In this document: piece after piece, positions 34,721 through 47,241 of the stretch | How positions within the stretch are numbered: position 1 is the first letter of the stretch | How the letters are laid out: the number at the start of each line of letters is the position of its first letter | NCBI RefSeq assembly: GCF_001659605.2 | Contig: NC_035174.2 | Location: forward strand, 21,588,027 to 21,652,026 | Length of the DNA stretch: 64,000 bases | Origin: Manihot esculenta | Taxonomy: Eukaryota; Streptophyta; Magnoliopsida; Malpighiales; Euphorbiaceae | Direction of reading: 5' to 3' | The notes under the pieces: model-generated | The model's database searches: none | Seen by the model: the letters and a program-made list of their open reading frames with translations, nothing else | What the model was told of the DNA's origin: nothing | Position numbers and translations under genes: made by a program

Positions 34721-35160
34721 CTACAATAATTTAGAAGTTCACTTTTTCTATGAAATAACACCCTAATTTTAATTTTTTTTCTTTCAAAGTGCAAGTATCT
34801 CATATAATTTCCTGTAATTAATGATCTCCATCTATAATTATTTAAATTAAAGCAAAACTAATGAATGCAAGTATCTTTATCCACCACATGCGTTTTCAAG
34901 AGTGTAAATCATTTAAAATCAACGAAACACACATGGATGTCTAATTTATCCACAATGTAAAAAAAAAATTTATGACAATTAATTAAATATCAAAAGTTTA
35001 CAGCTGGCCTTGTATTGATCTATGCGCCTCCATAATTTTTGCTCATTAATTTCCTTATTTTTAATCTCAACCGCTTATTTTGCCAAGTTCCAAATCACCA
35101 ATATATCAGGAAAGTTAACTGGATGCATAATTATATCATCTTAGCAGTACTGGAAAACTC
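34721..35160. other. Intergenic, nothing recognised
   Basis: AT-rich sequence with no ORF, repeat end or RNA gene seen. Confidence 0.6.
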
Positions 35161-35995
35161 CCCTGGCGCTTTGGGTAGTGCTAGACGGGCGTTGTGCCTG
35201 AGGCGCTAGAAAGACGCGCCGAGCGCAGGACACAGACAAAGTGCGCCCTAATTACACTAGGTGATTCTAATCGTCGGAACAAGTAAAAAAAAAAAAAGCA
35301 GAAAAAGAAAAATAAAAAGAAGAAATTCAAACTCAGAAATAGATAGATGCAAATCCAAATTCTTTTTTTTTCTTTCATCTTTTATCCTCTTCATCTTTTT
35401 CTTCTTCTTCTCATATTGTTTTTCTGCTTTTTCTTAAAGAACATCATCTAGGTTTTTTTTTTTAATTTTATTTTCTTCTCCTCTCTTTTTTCTTCCTTCT
35501 TCTCTTCTTACCCTTCCACTCCTTGAAGACAATCTGCTCATCTGTTTTTCTGCTTTTTGATGTCGTGGTTTCCTCTACTTTTTAGGTTTTTAGTCTTTGG
35601 AAGTGATGGACTTTTTTTTACTTTTATAGTTCAATCAACACTAATATTACTATGCATCTGTGCCACATGTAATATAAAAACATGCAGAAGTGTAATTAAA
35701 ATTCTCATTTTTAATATTATATTTATTAAAAAAATAATATAATACATTTTAATAATGATTTTCACTCAATAATAATAGTTATAGTGCAATAAAATAGCAA
35801 AATGTAATGAAATAACTAATAAAATGTATATACTTTTATATGCAATTTTAACTAAATTTATAGTGTTTATATAATTCATAAATATCCTAACCAAATTTAT
35901 ATAATTTACTTTTATTTATTATTTTTGCGACCCACTTCACTCAGACGCGCGCCTGCACCTTGCGCCAAGGCTCCAGGCTTCCTTGGTACCTTGAG
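35161..35995. mobile_element. Non-autonomous DNA transposon-like repeat with GCGCC-rich ends
   Basis: An AT-rich core is bounded by two GC-rich ends full of GGCGC words. The left end includes CTGGCGCTTTGGG and GAGGCGCTAGAAAGACGCGCC; the right end includes CAGACGCGCGCC, TTGCGCCAAGGC and TCCAGGCTTCC. The right end read on the minus strand (GCCTTGGCGCAAGG...GGCGCGCGTCTG) is like the left end, so the ends are imperfect inverted repeats. No transposase is present. Common plant elements with such ends exist (hAT or Mutator type); the class is not settled here. Confidence 0.5.
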
Positions 35996-36061
35996 CTTCT
36001 AATAATTATGGTTCATAGTTTGAATTTCTGAAAGAAATATGGTTAGTGATGGACAAACTAA

Positions 36062-36264
36062 TGCTTGTAGTGTAAAACATAAGAGAATTGAAGAGATTAT
36101 ATGTGTATTTAATTCACTAAGAAAATATGTATTTATATAGAATACACATAAGTAAATATGAAAAAAATAATAAAAATCCCTATAATTATGTCCTACGATA
36201 TCTCCTATGATTCAATTATCTATGTATGGTAGGAATTAATTAGCTAGTTGTACATACTCTAACA
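36062..36264 (-). repeat. Copia element: 3' LTR
   Basis: On the minus strand it starts TGTTAGAGTATGTACAAC and ends near CTACAAGCA; about 203 bp. The shared block ATTGAAGAGATT...GTGTATTT.ATTCACTAAGAAAA recurs at 62614 on, in the other copia LTR. The outer end is approximate. A polypurine tract lies next to it as the complement ACCCCCTCAAATTGG (36265-36280). Confidence 0.6.
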
Positions 36265-38733
36265 ACCCCCTCAAATTGGAGTATAGATATTAATCATGCA
36301 CAACTTGTTACAAAGATACTCCACTCAAGGTCCATTTAATGCTTTCACAAACAAATCACCTGGTTGCTCTACTTATCCGATAGAAATAATATTTTCTTGA
36401 AACTTTTCTCAGATAAAATGGCAGTCTATCTCGATGTGCATGGTTCGCTCATGACACACAAGATTGGAGGCAATATGAAGAGTAACTTGATTATCACACT
36501 ATAGTTTTGTTGGAGATGAGATATCTAAACCAACCTATGTTAGTATATGATTTATCCACAAAATTTCATAGGTGGATTGAGGTATAGCTCTATATTCAGA
36601 TTCTGCATTGGACTTGGATAAAACACTTTACTTTTTACTTTTCCAAGATTCTAAATTTCCCCCCACTTCCTCCCACAATGACACAATAGCCAGTGGACTT
36701 TCTATCACTTTTGGATCCAGTCCAATTTGCATCTAAGAAGTACTCAATATGCGTGTGTCCATGATTACTATACAGTATACCTAGTCTATGAGTCCCCTTC
36801 AAATAATATAAAATTTATTCTAAAGTTGCCCAATATTTGACTGTTGATGTAGACATGAACTGGCTTGCAACACTTGCTGCAAACGCAATGTTCGACTGAG
36901 TCATTACTGTGAGATAGTTCAACTTTTCAACTAGCTTCCTGTATCTCTCTGGATTATCAAAAGGATCATAGTCATCTTTTGCAAATGTCCAATAGGAAAT
37001 ATAGGCATGGTATATGGCTTTGCTTCCAACTTTCTAGTTTTTGTAAGCAAGTTAAGGACATACTTTCTCTAAGATAGAAAAATTCCCTTCTTACTTCTTA
37101 AAACTTCTACTCCCAAGAAGTATTTTAGCTAGCCCAAGTCTTTTGTATGAAATCTACTATGCAAAAATGACTCGAGAGAAGATATCCCTCTATGATTACT
37201 CCTTATAATGACAATATCATCAACATATACTATAAGAAGGGTAATATCAGCTTCTAATTGTCTATAGAAGACTGAGTGATCACACTTGCTCTTCTTCGAT
37301 TCAAACTCTTGAATTACTTCACTAAACTTGCCAAATCAAGCACGTGGACTCTGATTCAAACCATATAGAGATTTTTTCAAAAGATAAACTTTTCCATTCT
37401 CCCTCTGAACAAAGAAAAGCATTCTTGATATCCAGTTAATGTAAAGGACAATATTGAGAAGCAGCGATGGATATGAATAAACAAATCGAAATCATTTTGG
37501 CCACATTGGAGAAAGTGTTTGAATAATCCTCTCTATAAGTCTGTACATATCCTTTAGCTACAAGTTTAACCTTGAGCTAAGCCATAGAACCATCTAGATT
37601 GACTTTGATTACAAAAACTCATTTGCATCCCCCAGTGTTCTTGCCTGAGTGTAAGGTGACTAGATCCTATGTATGATTATCTTCCATAGCTCTTATCTTC
37701 TCAAGCATAGCATCACGCTAACCAGAATCATAGTGCCTCTTTGACAATTTTAGGTGCAATTAAACATCTACATGAAGGAGATAAGTGAACGTAGGAGACA
37801 AAATTGACAATAGAATATGTGGACTTACATTGTTGTTAATCTTTACAAAGACTAATGGAGAGATCAAGATCACTAGGTCATAGATCTAGTAATGAAGATC
37901 ATCAATTGTTTCTTGTCTTCTAGAATAAATTTAAACCACTAGTGCTTTGACTGGGGCAGAGGCTGGAACACTGGGAGGACTAACTTTATCGGACTGAACA
38001 TGAGGAGAACTAGATGAAATCCCACTATCTAATGTGATCTTATAAATGAGTCACTCATATTCCTCCCCTTGACTTTTAGAGATAGGTGTTGTAAGAAAGA
38101 ATGGCATTTTCTCTAAAAATACCATATCAATCAAGATTAAATATCTGTTAATTTCTGGAGAATAATATTGATACCCCTTTTGAATGTGCGAATATTCCAA
38201 AAAGACACTTTAATGCTTTGAGATCCAATTTGGTAATATGAGGTTGTACATTACGAATATAGCAAGTACTGCCAAATACCCTTGGCTACAATGGAAACAC
38301 CAACTTGTTAGGAAAACTCTAATGGAAACACTAACTTGTTAGGAAAAGAACACTGTAGGAAATATCACCATTAAGAACTGAAGACGGCACGTGATCAATA
38401 AGAAAGCATGCTGTGGAGATAACATTAACCTATAACTCCTTAGGGACTTTTATGTGGAACAATAAGGCACAAATAGTTTCAAGAAGATGCATATTTTGCC
38501 TCTCAGTCACCCCATTTTAGGAGGGTGTATCAATACATGAGGATTGATGAATAATACCCTATCGAGTCATGTATGTACGGAATGATTTTGACATGTATTA
38601 TTTAGCATTATCACTCCTTAATATATAAATAGAAATATTAAACTGAATTTTAATTTCAACATAAAAAGTAGAAAAGTAAGAAAGCACCTCGGAGTTATTC
38701 TTCATAAAATAGATCCAGGTCATCAGAGAAAAT
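36265..38733 (-). pseudogene. Copia element: decayed pol (integrase to RNase H)
   Basis: Minus-strand Ty1/copia polyprotein remnant with many stops and frame breaks. Motifs visible in the right order: integrase TWIYFMKNNSEVLSYFSTF and ILRSDNAK (38600-38720); an integrase end NGVTERQN with a stop just before it (about 38480-38510); RT YVDDIVI (about 37210-37235); and RNase H TMHIEIDCHFI (about 36410-36455). It ends toward the 3' LTR at 36264. Its 5' part is at 61658-62589. The split lies in integrase between FLNDF (right part) and SLMTWIYF (left part). Confidence 0.88.
38729..38733. repeat. Flanking repeat AAAAT of the large insertion in copia, left copy
   Basis: AAAAT at 38729-38733 matches AAAAT at 61658-61662. 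It is compatible with a 5-bp target duplication, but the word is low in complexity. Confidence 0.6.
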
Positions 38734-39703
38734 AGAAGCGTGGTAGATAAAGGTTGTATCCGATCTAGTACCTCATCCTGGAATGTTCCAGTGTTGGTGT
38801 GAGAAACGAAGGATGAAACCTTGAGATTTTGTAACGACTGTGAACAGTTGAACAAAATCACTACCAAGGACAGGTGTTCCCATGCAGAATGGATGATCTA
38901 TTAGAACAGCTAGTAGAAGCTGGTTGTTTTCCATAATAGATCTGAGAGTTGGGAACTGTATGTGACTGATGATCGGTTGGATCAACTGGCAGGAGCCAGT
39001 TGTTTTCCAAGCTAAATCTGAAGTCTGGGTGCTAGCTGTTGAGAGCTAGAGTTAGTCCAGTGTAGTAGGAAGGGATCAAAAGAGAAGAAGCCAGTATAGT
39101 AAAGAAGAAGAAAGGCGGGCAAGGATCAGAGTGCGCAGCAAAAGCGTAGAATAGTTCAGAAAAATAGAGAAGCATGCCCATTATCTACTAAGTGTTGTAG
39201 ATTTTAAGAGAACACGGCATAGAGGCCAAGTTCTGTAATATGAGTTCGATTCGGGGCATGTCTGTGTGAATCGTGATGTGTCACAATACGAGTTCTGAAG
39301 TAAGTAGAGAGTTGAAGCTATAGGCAAGTCATCTAGCATTTCCTTAGAGTGATTGCTCCTCTGACCGGGTCGAGTAAAGAAAAGCAAAGATTAGTGTAAT
39401 CAGAGTAGTGTGAATAAAGCTGAGAAGAGCCAAAGAGAAAGGAAAGTCAGTAGTCAGATGAAAGAATCAAGTCAGTTGTGTACTGGCAGAAGTGATAAAC
39501 AGTCAGTGTAGAGTGTGGACACAGATTAAGCAGTTAAGAGTCAGCAGAGTCAGGTAGTGATTGTATACGACCCGGGAGTGTTTACTCCAGTACTATCTGT
39601 GTCTCTTCTCAAAGGAAGGTGTTAGGCTTTCCGTAATTGCTTTTTTACATGTGTGTTTGTTGTGTGAACATTCGAGGACGAATGTTCTTAAAGGGGGGAA
39701 GAA
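38734..39703 (+). pseudogene. Element I: decayed and deleted Ty3/gypsy internal region
   Basis: Plus-strand remnant. From about 39165 it reads like the region after the RT active site in element A (EEHAHYL, then a GHV piece), heavily mutated. The following part keeps only scattered similarity up to the element's 3' end. At 38908-39035 two imperfect copies of a TGGTTGTTTTCCA...ATCTGA unit occur. A hairpin GAACATTCG/CGAATGTTC (39666-39687) and a purine run AAAGGGGGGAAGAA precede the LTR, as in A. Most of gag-pol is missing, and no 5' LTR stands at the left end. Confidence 0.7.
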
Positions 39704-41097
39704 TGTAATACCCGGCTAGATTCAGACATCGGAATTCCTACCGTCCGGTGAAATGCGAGGATGTCAGTGGTTGTTCTACCATGTTTTCGAGTGTTTTAAA
39801 GGTTTAGAATGGAAATGGATTGAGTTTTGAAGAGAAAAGGCCAAGGAGGCATTTTGCCATGTTCGGCCGCCGAAAGTAATGTTCGGCCGCCGAAAGTGCC
39901 CGAGATTCGGCCCCCGAAAGTCTGAGTTCGGCCGCCGAACGTTTCATGGTTTTGCATGCGATTCGGCTGCCGAAGCTGAGGCGGTTGTTCATCTATAAAG
40001 GGCACCGAGTCCAGAAAAAAGGAGGAGGATTCTTCTCTCTTTCTGGCCTAGGTGAGTTCTTGATCTCCTTGGATTATTTTTATGGTTTTTCATCAAATCT
40101 TTCAAAGGTAAACAAGTTTTAAGTAAGTTTTATGTGTTTTTGAGGAGTTTGAAAGCTTGGAGGAGTTTGGAGCTTGGATCACCATATTTTCGAGTTTGAA
40201 TCACACCAGCCTTTGTTCTTCAAGAGGTAAGTGGAGATCCTTGGTTTTTATACTGTTTTCTATGCGTTTTATGAAGGGAAAAGGGAGTTTATGCATGAGT
40301 TTGCATAGTTGTGCATATTAGGGTTTATGGACCCTTTCTGCTTATATTTGCTTGTTGAGCTTGTTTGTTGGAGTTGAAGTTGTCTTCAGCTCCTATATGC
40401 TTGTTGTTTTGAGATATGGATGAGGTAGAGAGGTTGGATGCATGTTGGGAAGGTTTGGAAGGTGTGTAAGGCGTCTTTGTGCACGAAGCTGAGTTCTGGA
40501 TGAACTCAGGTTCGGCAACCGAAGGAGGATTCGGCCGCCGAACATGCCCGACTTTCGTCTCTGGAGGAGACATTCGGCCGCCGAAGCTGCTGCCGAAGGT
40601 GTCCTGTCCAACCTTCCTTTGCTTGTTTTGCATGTATGTTTTGAGGTGTTCTAGAGGGATTTTGGGGAGTTGTTTATCAGTTGCATAGAGTATGTTTGGT
40701 GCCTCATTTGAGTCCTCCATTGTAGGATTGGACCCGAGGAACCGAGGTGGGTAGCAGTAGTAGCTGCTTCAGAGTTAGAGGTAGCCCAGAGTTAGCCAAG
40801 CAGTGGCTACAGGTGAGTGGAACTAAACTTGCTGTTTTAAATTGAGAAATGACACGTTTCTAGCATGATCCATGCATAATCAAATGCCATGTTATGAATT
40901 AGGTTGTGTTGCATTAGAATCCACGAATATGATGCATTGCATAAGAGGATATTTGTGTGGATGAATGTTGGATGATCCTTAGCCCTTGATATGAGCAGAG
41001 ATACTATGAGATCAGATGAGATATGGCATGAGATAGCCATACCAGGTCGCTCCTAGACAGTCCAGGTCGCTCCTGGTACTATGAGATAGACAGATAG
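39704..41097 (+). repeat. Element I: plus-strand LTR, left part
   Basis: Starts TGTAATACCCGGC. It holds palindrome array 1 (about 39858-39975), TATA box TATAAAGGG (39994-40002), a donor-like AAGAG|GTAAG (about 40226-40235), array 2 (about 40508-40595) and the second donor-like AG|GTGAGT (about 40810). It is broken at 41097 by the GATAG-flanked insertion and resumes at 51694. Confidence 0.88.
41093..41097. repeat. Target-site duplication GATAG, left copy
   Basis: GATAG directly before the TRIM-like LTR start TGTAACAG. The same five bases follow element F's outer LTR end at 51689-51693. The LTR of element I continues on both sides. Confidence 0.8.
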
Positions 41098-41685
41098 TGT
41101 AACAGCCCGGACGTGATCCCCGGCACTGTTACCGTTCACGGCCCAGGGCTATCCCTCGCCTGGCCCTCTCGCCACCTCGGGCTTTCCACTGGCGTCGTGA
41201 ACAGCTCTTAACATCCATTCACCCTCACGGGTTCCTGGCAGGATTTGTCCCCTTGGGTTCTTGCATCGAATGCATCATTCCCCAAGTGGATTTGGCCCAA
41301 ATTTCCCTTTGGAAATTAGGTCGCCTCCCCCACTACTCGAACCCTTGACCTCCCACTTTAAGGGAATAGTCTGGTGAGAGTGAATGGAACAATTGGTACT
41401 CACTCTCACCAGACTATTCCCTTAAAGTGGGAGGTCAAGGGTTCGAGTAGTGGGGGAGGCGACCTAATTTCCAAAGGGAAATTTGGGCCAAATCCACTTG
41501 GGGAAGGATGCATTCGATGCAAGAACCCAAGGGGACAAATCCTGCCAGGAACCCGTGAGGGTGAATGGATGTTAAGAGCTGTTCACGACGCCAGTGGAAA
41601 GCCCGAGGTGGCGAGAGGGCCAGGCGAGGGATAGCCCTGGGCCGTGAACGGTAACAGTGCCGGGGATCACGTCCGGGCTGTTACA
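41098..41685. repeat. 588-bp near-perfect palindrome: inverted dimer of a TRIM-like LTR
   Basis: The left arm 41098-41383 and right arm 41400-41685 are reverse complements over 286 bp with no length difference and one mismatch seen (A/G around 41272 versus 41511). The left arm plus the centre forms a possible LTR: TGTAACAGCCCGG...GAATGGAACA (41098-41391, 294 bp). It is followed at once by ATTGGTAC, the beginning of an iMet-type primer site (ATTGGTATCAGAGC). Then the same LTR comes back inverted, lacking its last 8 bases. Both outer ends are TGTAAC.../...GTTACA. No ORF of credible coding content is present. The LTR reading is an inference from its ends and the primer-site start. Confidence 0.85.
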
Positions 41686-41721
41686 TAAAAGGCTTGAATG
41701 CATGTGAAGCTGAGTTCTGCC
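41686..41721 (+). repeat. 36-bp LTR scrap between palindrome and element F
   Basis: The block GGCTTGAATGCATGTGAAGC, then TGAGTTCTGCC, matches the reverse complement of a part of element G's LTR (around 54710-54755). It is therefore a plus-oriented fragment of a G-type LTR, not of element F or I. Confidence 0.75.
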
Positions 41722-44029
41722 TGTAACGACCCGGAAATCGGACCGCTACCGGCGCTAGGATCCAGATCGGCTTAAGGCCGCCGGGACCCGTAGCAAGCCT
41801 GACATGTAACCTGTAAACCTGTTTAATCCCATACATGATCAACAATCATACATAAAAATTTAAAACTTTTCTTTCATACATTCTATCATATGCCAAACTC
41901 AACCTGTGCATGCACTGAACTTATACATAATCATAAACCTGACCCCTCTGTGGGATCTCATCAATGCCCCCAATGGGGTGACATAACAAGTGTTGAGTTA
42001 GCTAAACATGGACATCAATAAACATTAAGATCATGTATCAAAAGGGATTACAATATACTATGGTCAAGCACACTTCTAACCTCAATATCATTACATCACG
42101 TATCTATACATCATTATACAAACTGTCATGTCCACATTCTAACTATTACATACATATGACTTCATTACTCTTCTTGACTTCTCTGTCTAACCCGTACCTG
42201 CAAACCTGAGGAATTTGGGAGAGGGGTGAGCTACTAGAGCCCAGTGAGCAGAATCATAAAGCATTTAAAACACATGCTATCATAGAATGCATCACATCAC
42301 AACTAATCATATCAAGGATGAACTTGTCACCAATTAGCCCTCTACATAATCCAATCATGCCAGGGGCGTAGTGCAGGCCACACCTGGTCTTTCTCTTATA
42401 CATAACATAACATAACATACATATTCCATAGTGCCGGGGGCGTAGTGCAGACCACATCCGGTCTTTCTCTTACATAGTGCCAGGGGCGTAGTGCAGGCCA
42501 CATCTGGACTTCCATATCATATCATCATGTCATAACATATGAGGGCTAACGGATCATTCAACATTCATCCACATCAACAACATATTATGCAATGCAACAT
42601 ATTCGTGATTTCTAATGCATACAACCTAAAATATCACATGGCATCCGTGATGCATGAACATGCTCAAAACTGATTTATTTATTTAAAAGCATAAGAGTCA
42701 TTCCACTCACCTCTGGCTAGCTCTGACACTGACTGAAGCAGTTGACTCACTGCTGAGGTCCTCGGTTCCTCGGGTCCAAACCTACACAGGTGGACTCAAA
42801 TGAGGGACCAACATACTAGAACATAACTCTAAAAACATCCCCCAAAAACCCCCTAAAACATCTCAAAACATCCATGCAAAACATGCAAAGAAAGGCTGGA
42901 CAGGGCACTTTCGGCGGCAGGTTCGGCGGCCGAAAGTCCCTCCAGAGCCGAAAGTCAGGCAGGTTCGGCGGCACCTTCGGCGGCCGAAACTCCCAGACAG
43001 AGGCGAAACTCATGCATGTTCGGCGGCACTTTCGGCGGCCGAAACTCCCAGACAGAGACGAAAGTCTCCTTTCGGGGGCAAGCTTCGGCAGCCGAAGGCT
43101 GCCTCCACAAGGGGGTTCGGCGGCCGAAAGTCCCTTCGGCTGCCGAACCTGGTTTCTCCCAAAGGGCAGAAACTTGGTTCAAACATGCACAAACGCCTCC
43201 AAACTCAAACCATCATGCATTTAGCTCAACCAAAACATGCATACAAGCTCCTAGGGGTCTCAAACTACCTTAAACCCCAACTACAACACATCAAACACAC
43301 ATTACAAGCCACATTGTTCATGAACATACATTTATACCCATAAACATGACTATAACCTAAACATGCATTCTACCCCCATGAACTTCATAAAACTTACTTA
43401 AAACATAATATAGGCTAGAGATCGACTCTTACCTCTTGAAGATCGAGAGTAGAGGCGACCAAACTTGGAGTTGGGAGAGATTTGAGTTCTTGAACCTCAA
43501 AGCTCCAAAACTTTGCTCAAAAGCTCAAATCTTCAAAACAAAGTTAAAACAAATGAAAAACTTGAAAGATCTAGAGGAAAAACATCAAAGATCGGTGAGG
43601 GACGGCGGAGAGCTCACCTTGGCCGAAAATGGGGAAAAGCTCGCCCGTTTTCGGCTAAGGGACCCTTTTATAGTGGCTGTCCAGGCCACGTTCGGGGGCC
43701 GAATGTGCCTCCGCATGCATGCCATGTTCGGCGGCCGAACTTGAGGTTCGGCGGCCGAACCTGGACTTCCCTCACTTATGCCTTCGGGGGCCTAAGGCTC
43801 ACCCGAAATGCATGCATGTTCGGCGGCCGAACTTTGAGTTTCGGCGGCCGAACCTGAGCTTTCCTCCAAGGTTGTTTTTATTCAAAATTTCATTTCCTCT
43901 TTACTTAAAATCATCAAAAACATTAAAACATTTCATGAAAACATGGTTTTACCCATCTAGAGGTCTCCGACATCCGAGATTCCACCGGACGGTAGGAATT
44001 TCGATACCGGAGTCTAGCCGGGTATTACA
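41722..44029 (-). repeat. Element F: 3' LTR
   Basis: 2308 bp, TGTAATACCCGG...CCGGGTCGTTACA on the minus strand. TATA box complement 43663-43672; palindrome array 1 about 43690-43860 with two GAGGTTCGGCGGCCGAA-type units at about 43722-43760; array 2 about 42905-43150; three-unit minisatellite GGGGCGTAGTGCAGGCCACA (42364-42505). The donor-like GT complement is at 43431-43432, and an acceptor-like site lies near 42206. Confidence 0.95.
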
Positions 44030-44065
44030 TTCTCCCCCCTTAAGAACATTCGTCCCCGAATGTTC
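44030..44065 (-). promoter_or_regulatory. Element F: polypurine tract and hairpin
   Basis: Complement of the purine run (TTCTCCCCCCTTA) next to the LTR, then the 22-bp hairpin GAACATTCG...CGAATGTTC (44044-44065), as in A. Confidence 0.85.
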
Positions 44066-44125
44066 CTCAACTAACACATAGCATGGCATACACATAAAAC
44101 ACATGAAACATATAAGAAACTAACC

Positions 44126-47100
44126 TTAGAAAAGATAAGGGTATTGCTGGAGCATGGACTCCCGTGTCTCCCAGGTGCACTCTTCCATATTGTGGTGGTT
44201 CCATAGGACTTTCACCATCGGGATTTCCTTGTTTCTCAGCTTTCTGATCTGGGTGTCTATGATCCGCACTGGCTGCTCAACATAGGTGAGATCCTCTTGG
44301 ATCTCCACATCAGGCTCACTAAGAACCTTGCCCGGATCTGACACAAATTTCCTCAACATTGAAACATGGAAAACCGGATGGATTCTTGCCATTGAAGCAG
44401 GCAAATCTAACTTGTACGACACATTCCCAATCTTCTGCAAGATTTCGAAGGGTCCGATGTATCGCGGAGCTAGTTTACCTTTCTTCCCAAAGCGAACCAC
44501 TCCTTTCATTGGAGACACCTTGAGCAATACCAGATCTCCCTCCTGAAACTCTACCTGTCTTCTGCGGATGTCTGCATAACTCTTCTGTCTGCTTGCAGCA
44601 GTCTTGATTCTCTCTCTGATTATGGGCACCACCCTGCTGGTGATCTCTACTAGCTCAGGCCCTGCCAAGGCCTTTTCTCCAACTTCCTCCCAGCAAACAG
44701 GTGACCTGCACTTCCTCCCATATAAAGCTTCATATGGAGCCATCCCGATGCTAGCATGATGGCTGTTATTGTAGGCAAACTCCACCAAAGGTAGATGCTG
44801 CCTCCAAGAACCGCCAAAGTCCAGCACACACATTCTGAGCATATCCTCGATAGTCTGGATGGTCCTTTCGGACTGTCCGTCCGTCTGGGGGTGGAAGGCA
44901 GTACTGAAATCCAATCTAGTACCCATGGCATTCTGCAGACTCCGCCAAAACCTGGAGGTGAACTGGGGCCCTCTATCCGACACTATCGAAACCGGAACCC
45001 CATGCAGCCTGACGATCTCATCTACATATACCTGCGCCAACTTGTCCACAGAGTAGCCACTCCTGACAGGGATGAAGTGAGCAGATTTGGTGAGTCTGTC
45101 CACAATCACCCATATGGAGTCCAATCTGTTGGACGCCGCCGGTAACCCCACTACGAAGTCCATAGCTATATTCTCCCATTTCCACTCTGGAATAGGTAGC
45201 GGGTTAAGCATTCCAGCCGGCTTCTGATGTTCCAGCTTCACCCTCTGACACACTTCGCAGGCTGACACAAACTGTGCCACTTCTTTCTTCATCGCTGGCC
45301 ACCAATAAACTTCTTCAAATCTTGATACATCTTGGTGGCTCCGGGGTGAACGCTGTATCTTGCATTATGAGCCTCCCTCATAATGTCTCCCTTTAGCCCT
45401 ATGTCATCTGGTACACACAATCGACTCCCATAGCGGAGGATCCCCTTACTGTCAAATCTGAACTCACTGTCCTTGCCTGACTGAACAGTCCTGGCAATCT
45501 TTACTAACTCTGGGTCCTCATGCTGTTTCTGAGCCACTTGCTCCAGAAACACAGGTGTCACTCTCATCTGGGCCACTAAAGCACCGGTACCAGACAACTC
45601 CAACTGTAGACCTTCATCAATGAGCTGGTAAAACTCCTTCACCACTGGTCTCCTCTCTGCCGTGATGTGGGATAGACTGCCTAGTGACTTCCGGCTTAGG
45701 GCGTCTGCCACGACATTCGCCTTACCCGGATGATACTGGATCTTGCAATCATAGTCACTCAGCAGCTCTACCCATCTCCTCTGTCTCAAGTTCAAATCTC
45801 TTTGACTCAGGATGTACTGCAGGCTTTTATGATCTGTGAAGATCTCACATTTTACCCCATAGAGGTAGTGCCTCCACATCTTGAGTGCAAAGATTACTGC
45901 TGCCATCTCAAGGTCATGTGTGGGGTAATTCAACTCATGCTTCTTCAGCTGCCTAGAAGCATAAGCAATCACCCTCTCACTCTGCATCAGTACACAACCC
46001 AGTCCCACACGGGACGCATCACAAAAGACTGTAAAGTCCTCATCACTAGATGGCAGAGCTAAAACTGGTGCTGAAGTCAACCTCTTCTTAAGCTCTTCAA
46101 AACTCTCTTCGCACTGGTCGGTCCACAGAAACTTCTGATTCTTCCTGGTTAGTCTGGTCAGAGGAGCTGCTATTTTCGAGAAGTCCTGAACGAACCTCCT
46201 GTAGTAACCTGCCAAACCCAAGAAACTCCTAATCTCCGTCACTGAAGTGGGTCTAGGCCAGTTAGCCACAGTTTCTGTCTTCTTGGGGTCCACCTCTATC
46301 CCATTCTCTGACACTACATGCCCCAAGAACGAAATGCTCCTCAGCCAGAACTCACACTTAGAGAACTTGGCATACAAGCCATGTTCCCTCAAGGTCTGTA
46401 AAACCAACCGCAGATGATGGGCATGCTCCTCTGCATTCCTGGAATACACCAAGATATCATCTATGAAGACAATAACAAAGTGATCCAGGTACTGACTAAA
46501 CACTCTGTTCATGAGGTCCATGAATGCTGCAGGGGCGTTAGTTAACCCGAACGGCATTACAAGGAACTCAAAATGCCCATATCTGGTCCTGAAAGCTGTC
46601 TTTGGCACATCCTCATCTCTGATCCTCAGCTGATGGTACCCAGATCTCAGATCTATTTTGGAGAAACATCCCGCTCCTGCTAGCTGGTCGAATAGATCGT
46701 CGATCCTTGGCAAAGGGTACTTGTTCTTGGTAGTGACTTTGTTCAACTGTCTATAGTCGATACAAAGTCTAAGGGATCCATCCTTCTTTCTGACAAACAA
46801 GACTGGAGCACCCCAGGGTGAGGTACTCGGTCGGATGAAGCCCTTGTCTACCAGCTCTTGCAACTGTTCTTTCAATTCCTTCAACTCCGCTGGAGCCATC
46901 CTGTAGGGAGGGATAGAGATCGGTCGGGTTCCAGGCATCAGTTCTATCTCGAACTCTATCTCCCTAGCAGGTGGTAAACCTTGCAGCTCGTCTGGGAAGA
47001 CGTCTAGAAACTCTCTAACCACTGGCACCGAGGCGGGCTCTCTAACCTGACTGCTAAGCTCTCTCACATGAGCCAAATACCCCTGACATCCCCTCCTAAG

Positions 47101-47241
47101 CAACCTACGAGCCTGAAGAGCTGATATCAGACCTCTACGTGTACCCCTCCTGTCTCCTCTGAAGACAACCTCTGACCCATCCTGACCTCTGAACCTGACT
47201 ACCTTGCCCCTGCAGTCCAAGGTAGCACCATGGGTAGATAA
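44126..47241 (-). pseudogene. Element F: protease end, RT, RNase H, integrase and C-terminal domain
   Basis: Minus strand. From 47220 down: a protease tail, RT ([16 protein letters not shown] near 46455), RNase H ([10 protein letters not shown] near 46020), [15 protein letters not shown], and the H and C residues of the integrase zinc region. Loss of one base near 45303 (AAG-GTT-TAT in B, AAG-TTT-AT here) shifts the frame, and the first frame stops at 45289. The integrase frame reopens at 45292 and runs open through DDE motifs and the chromodomain-type tail to YPYLF (44126). Apart from this and three stops in gag-protease, the copy is complete in structure, so it is young but not coding-competent. 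Confidence 0.95.

Noticed and set aside
41374..41634. 86-aa ORF in the right palindrome arm
   Set aside because: It begins in the palindrome centre and has no family resemblance; the arm is better read as an LTR.
41098..41685. Cassandra-type TRIM or miRNA precursor
   Set aside because: The start TGTAACAG fits Cassandra, but no 5S rRNA promoter-like block is present in the arm. A 286-bp arm with one mismatch is far too long and perfect for a usual miRNA hairpin.
44795..45145. Plus-strand ORFs across 44286-46062 and 4855-5900
   Set aside because: Antisense shadows of the integrase and RNase H coding sequence; the same shadows occur at the homologous places of A, B and F.
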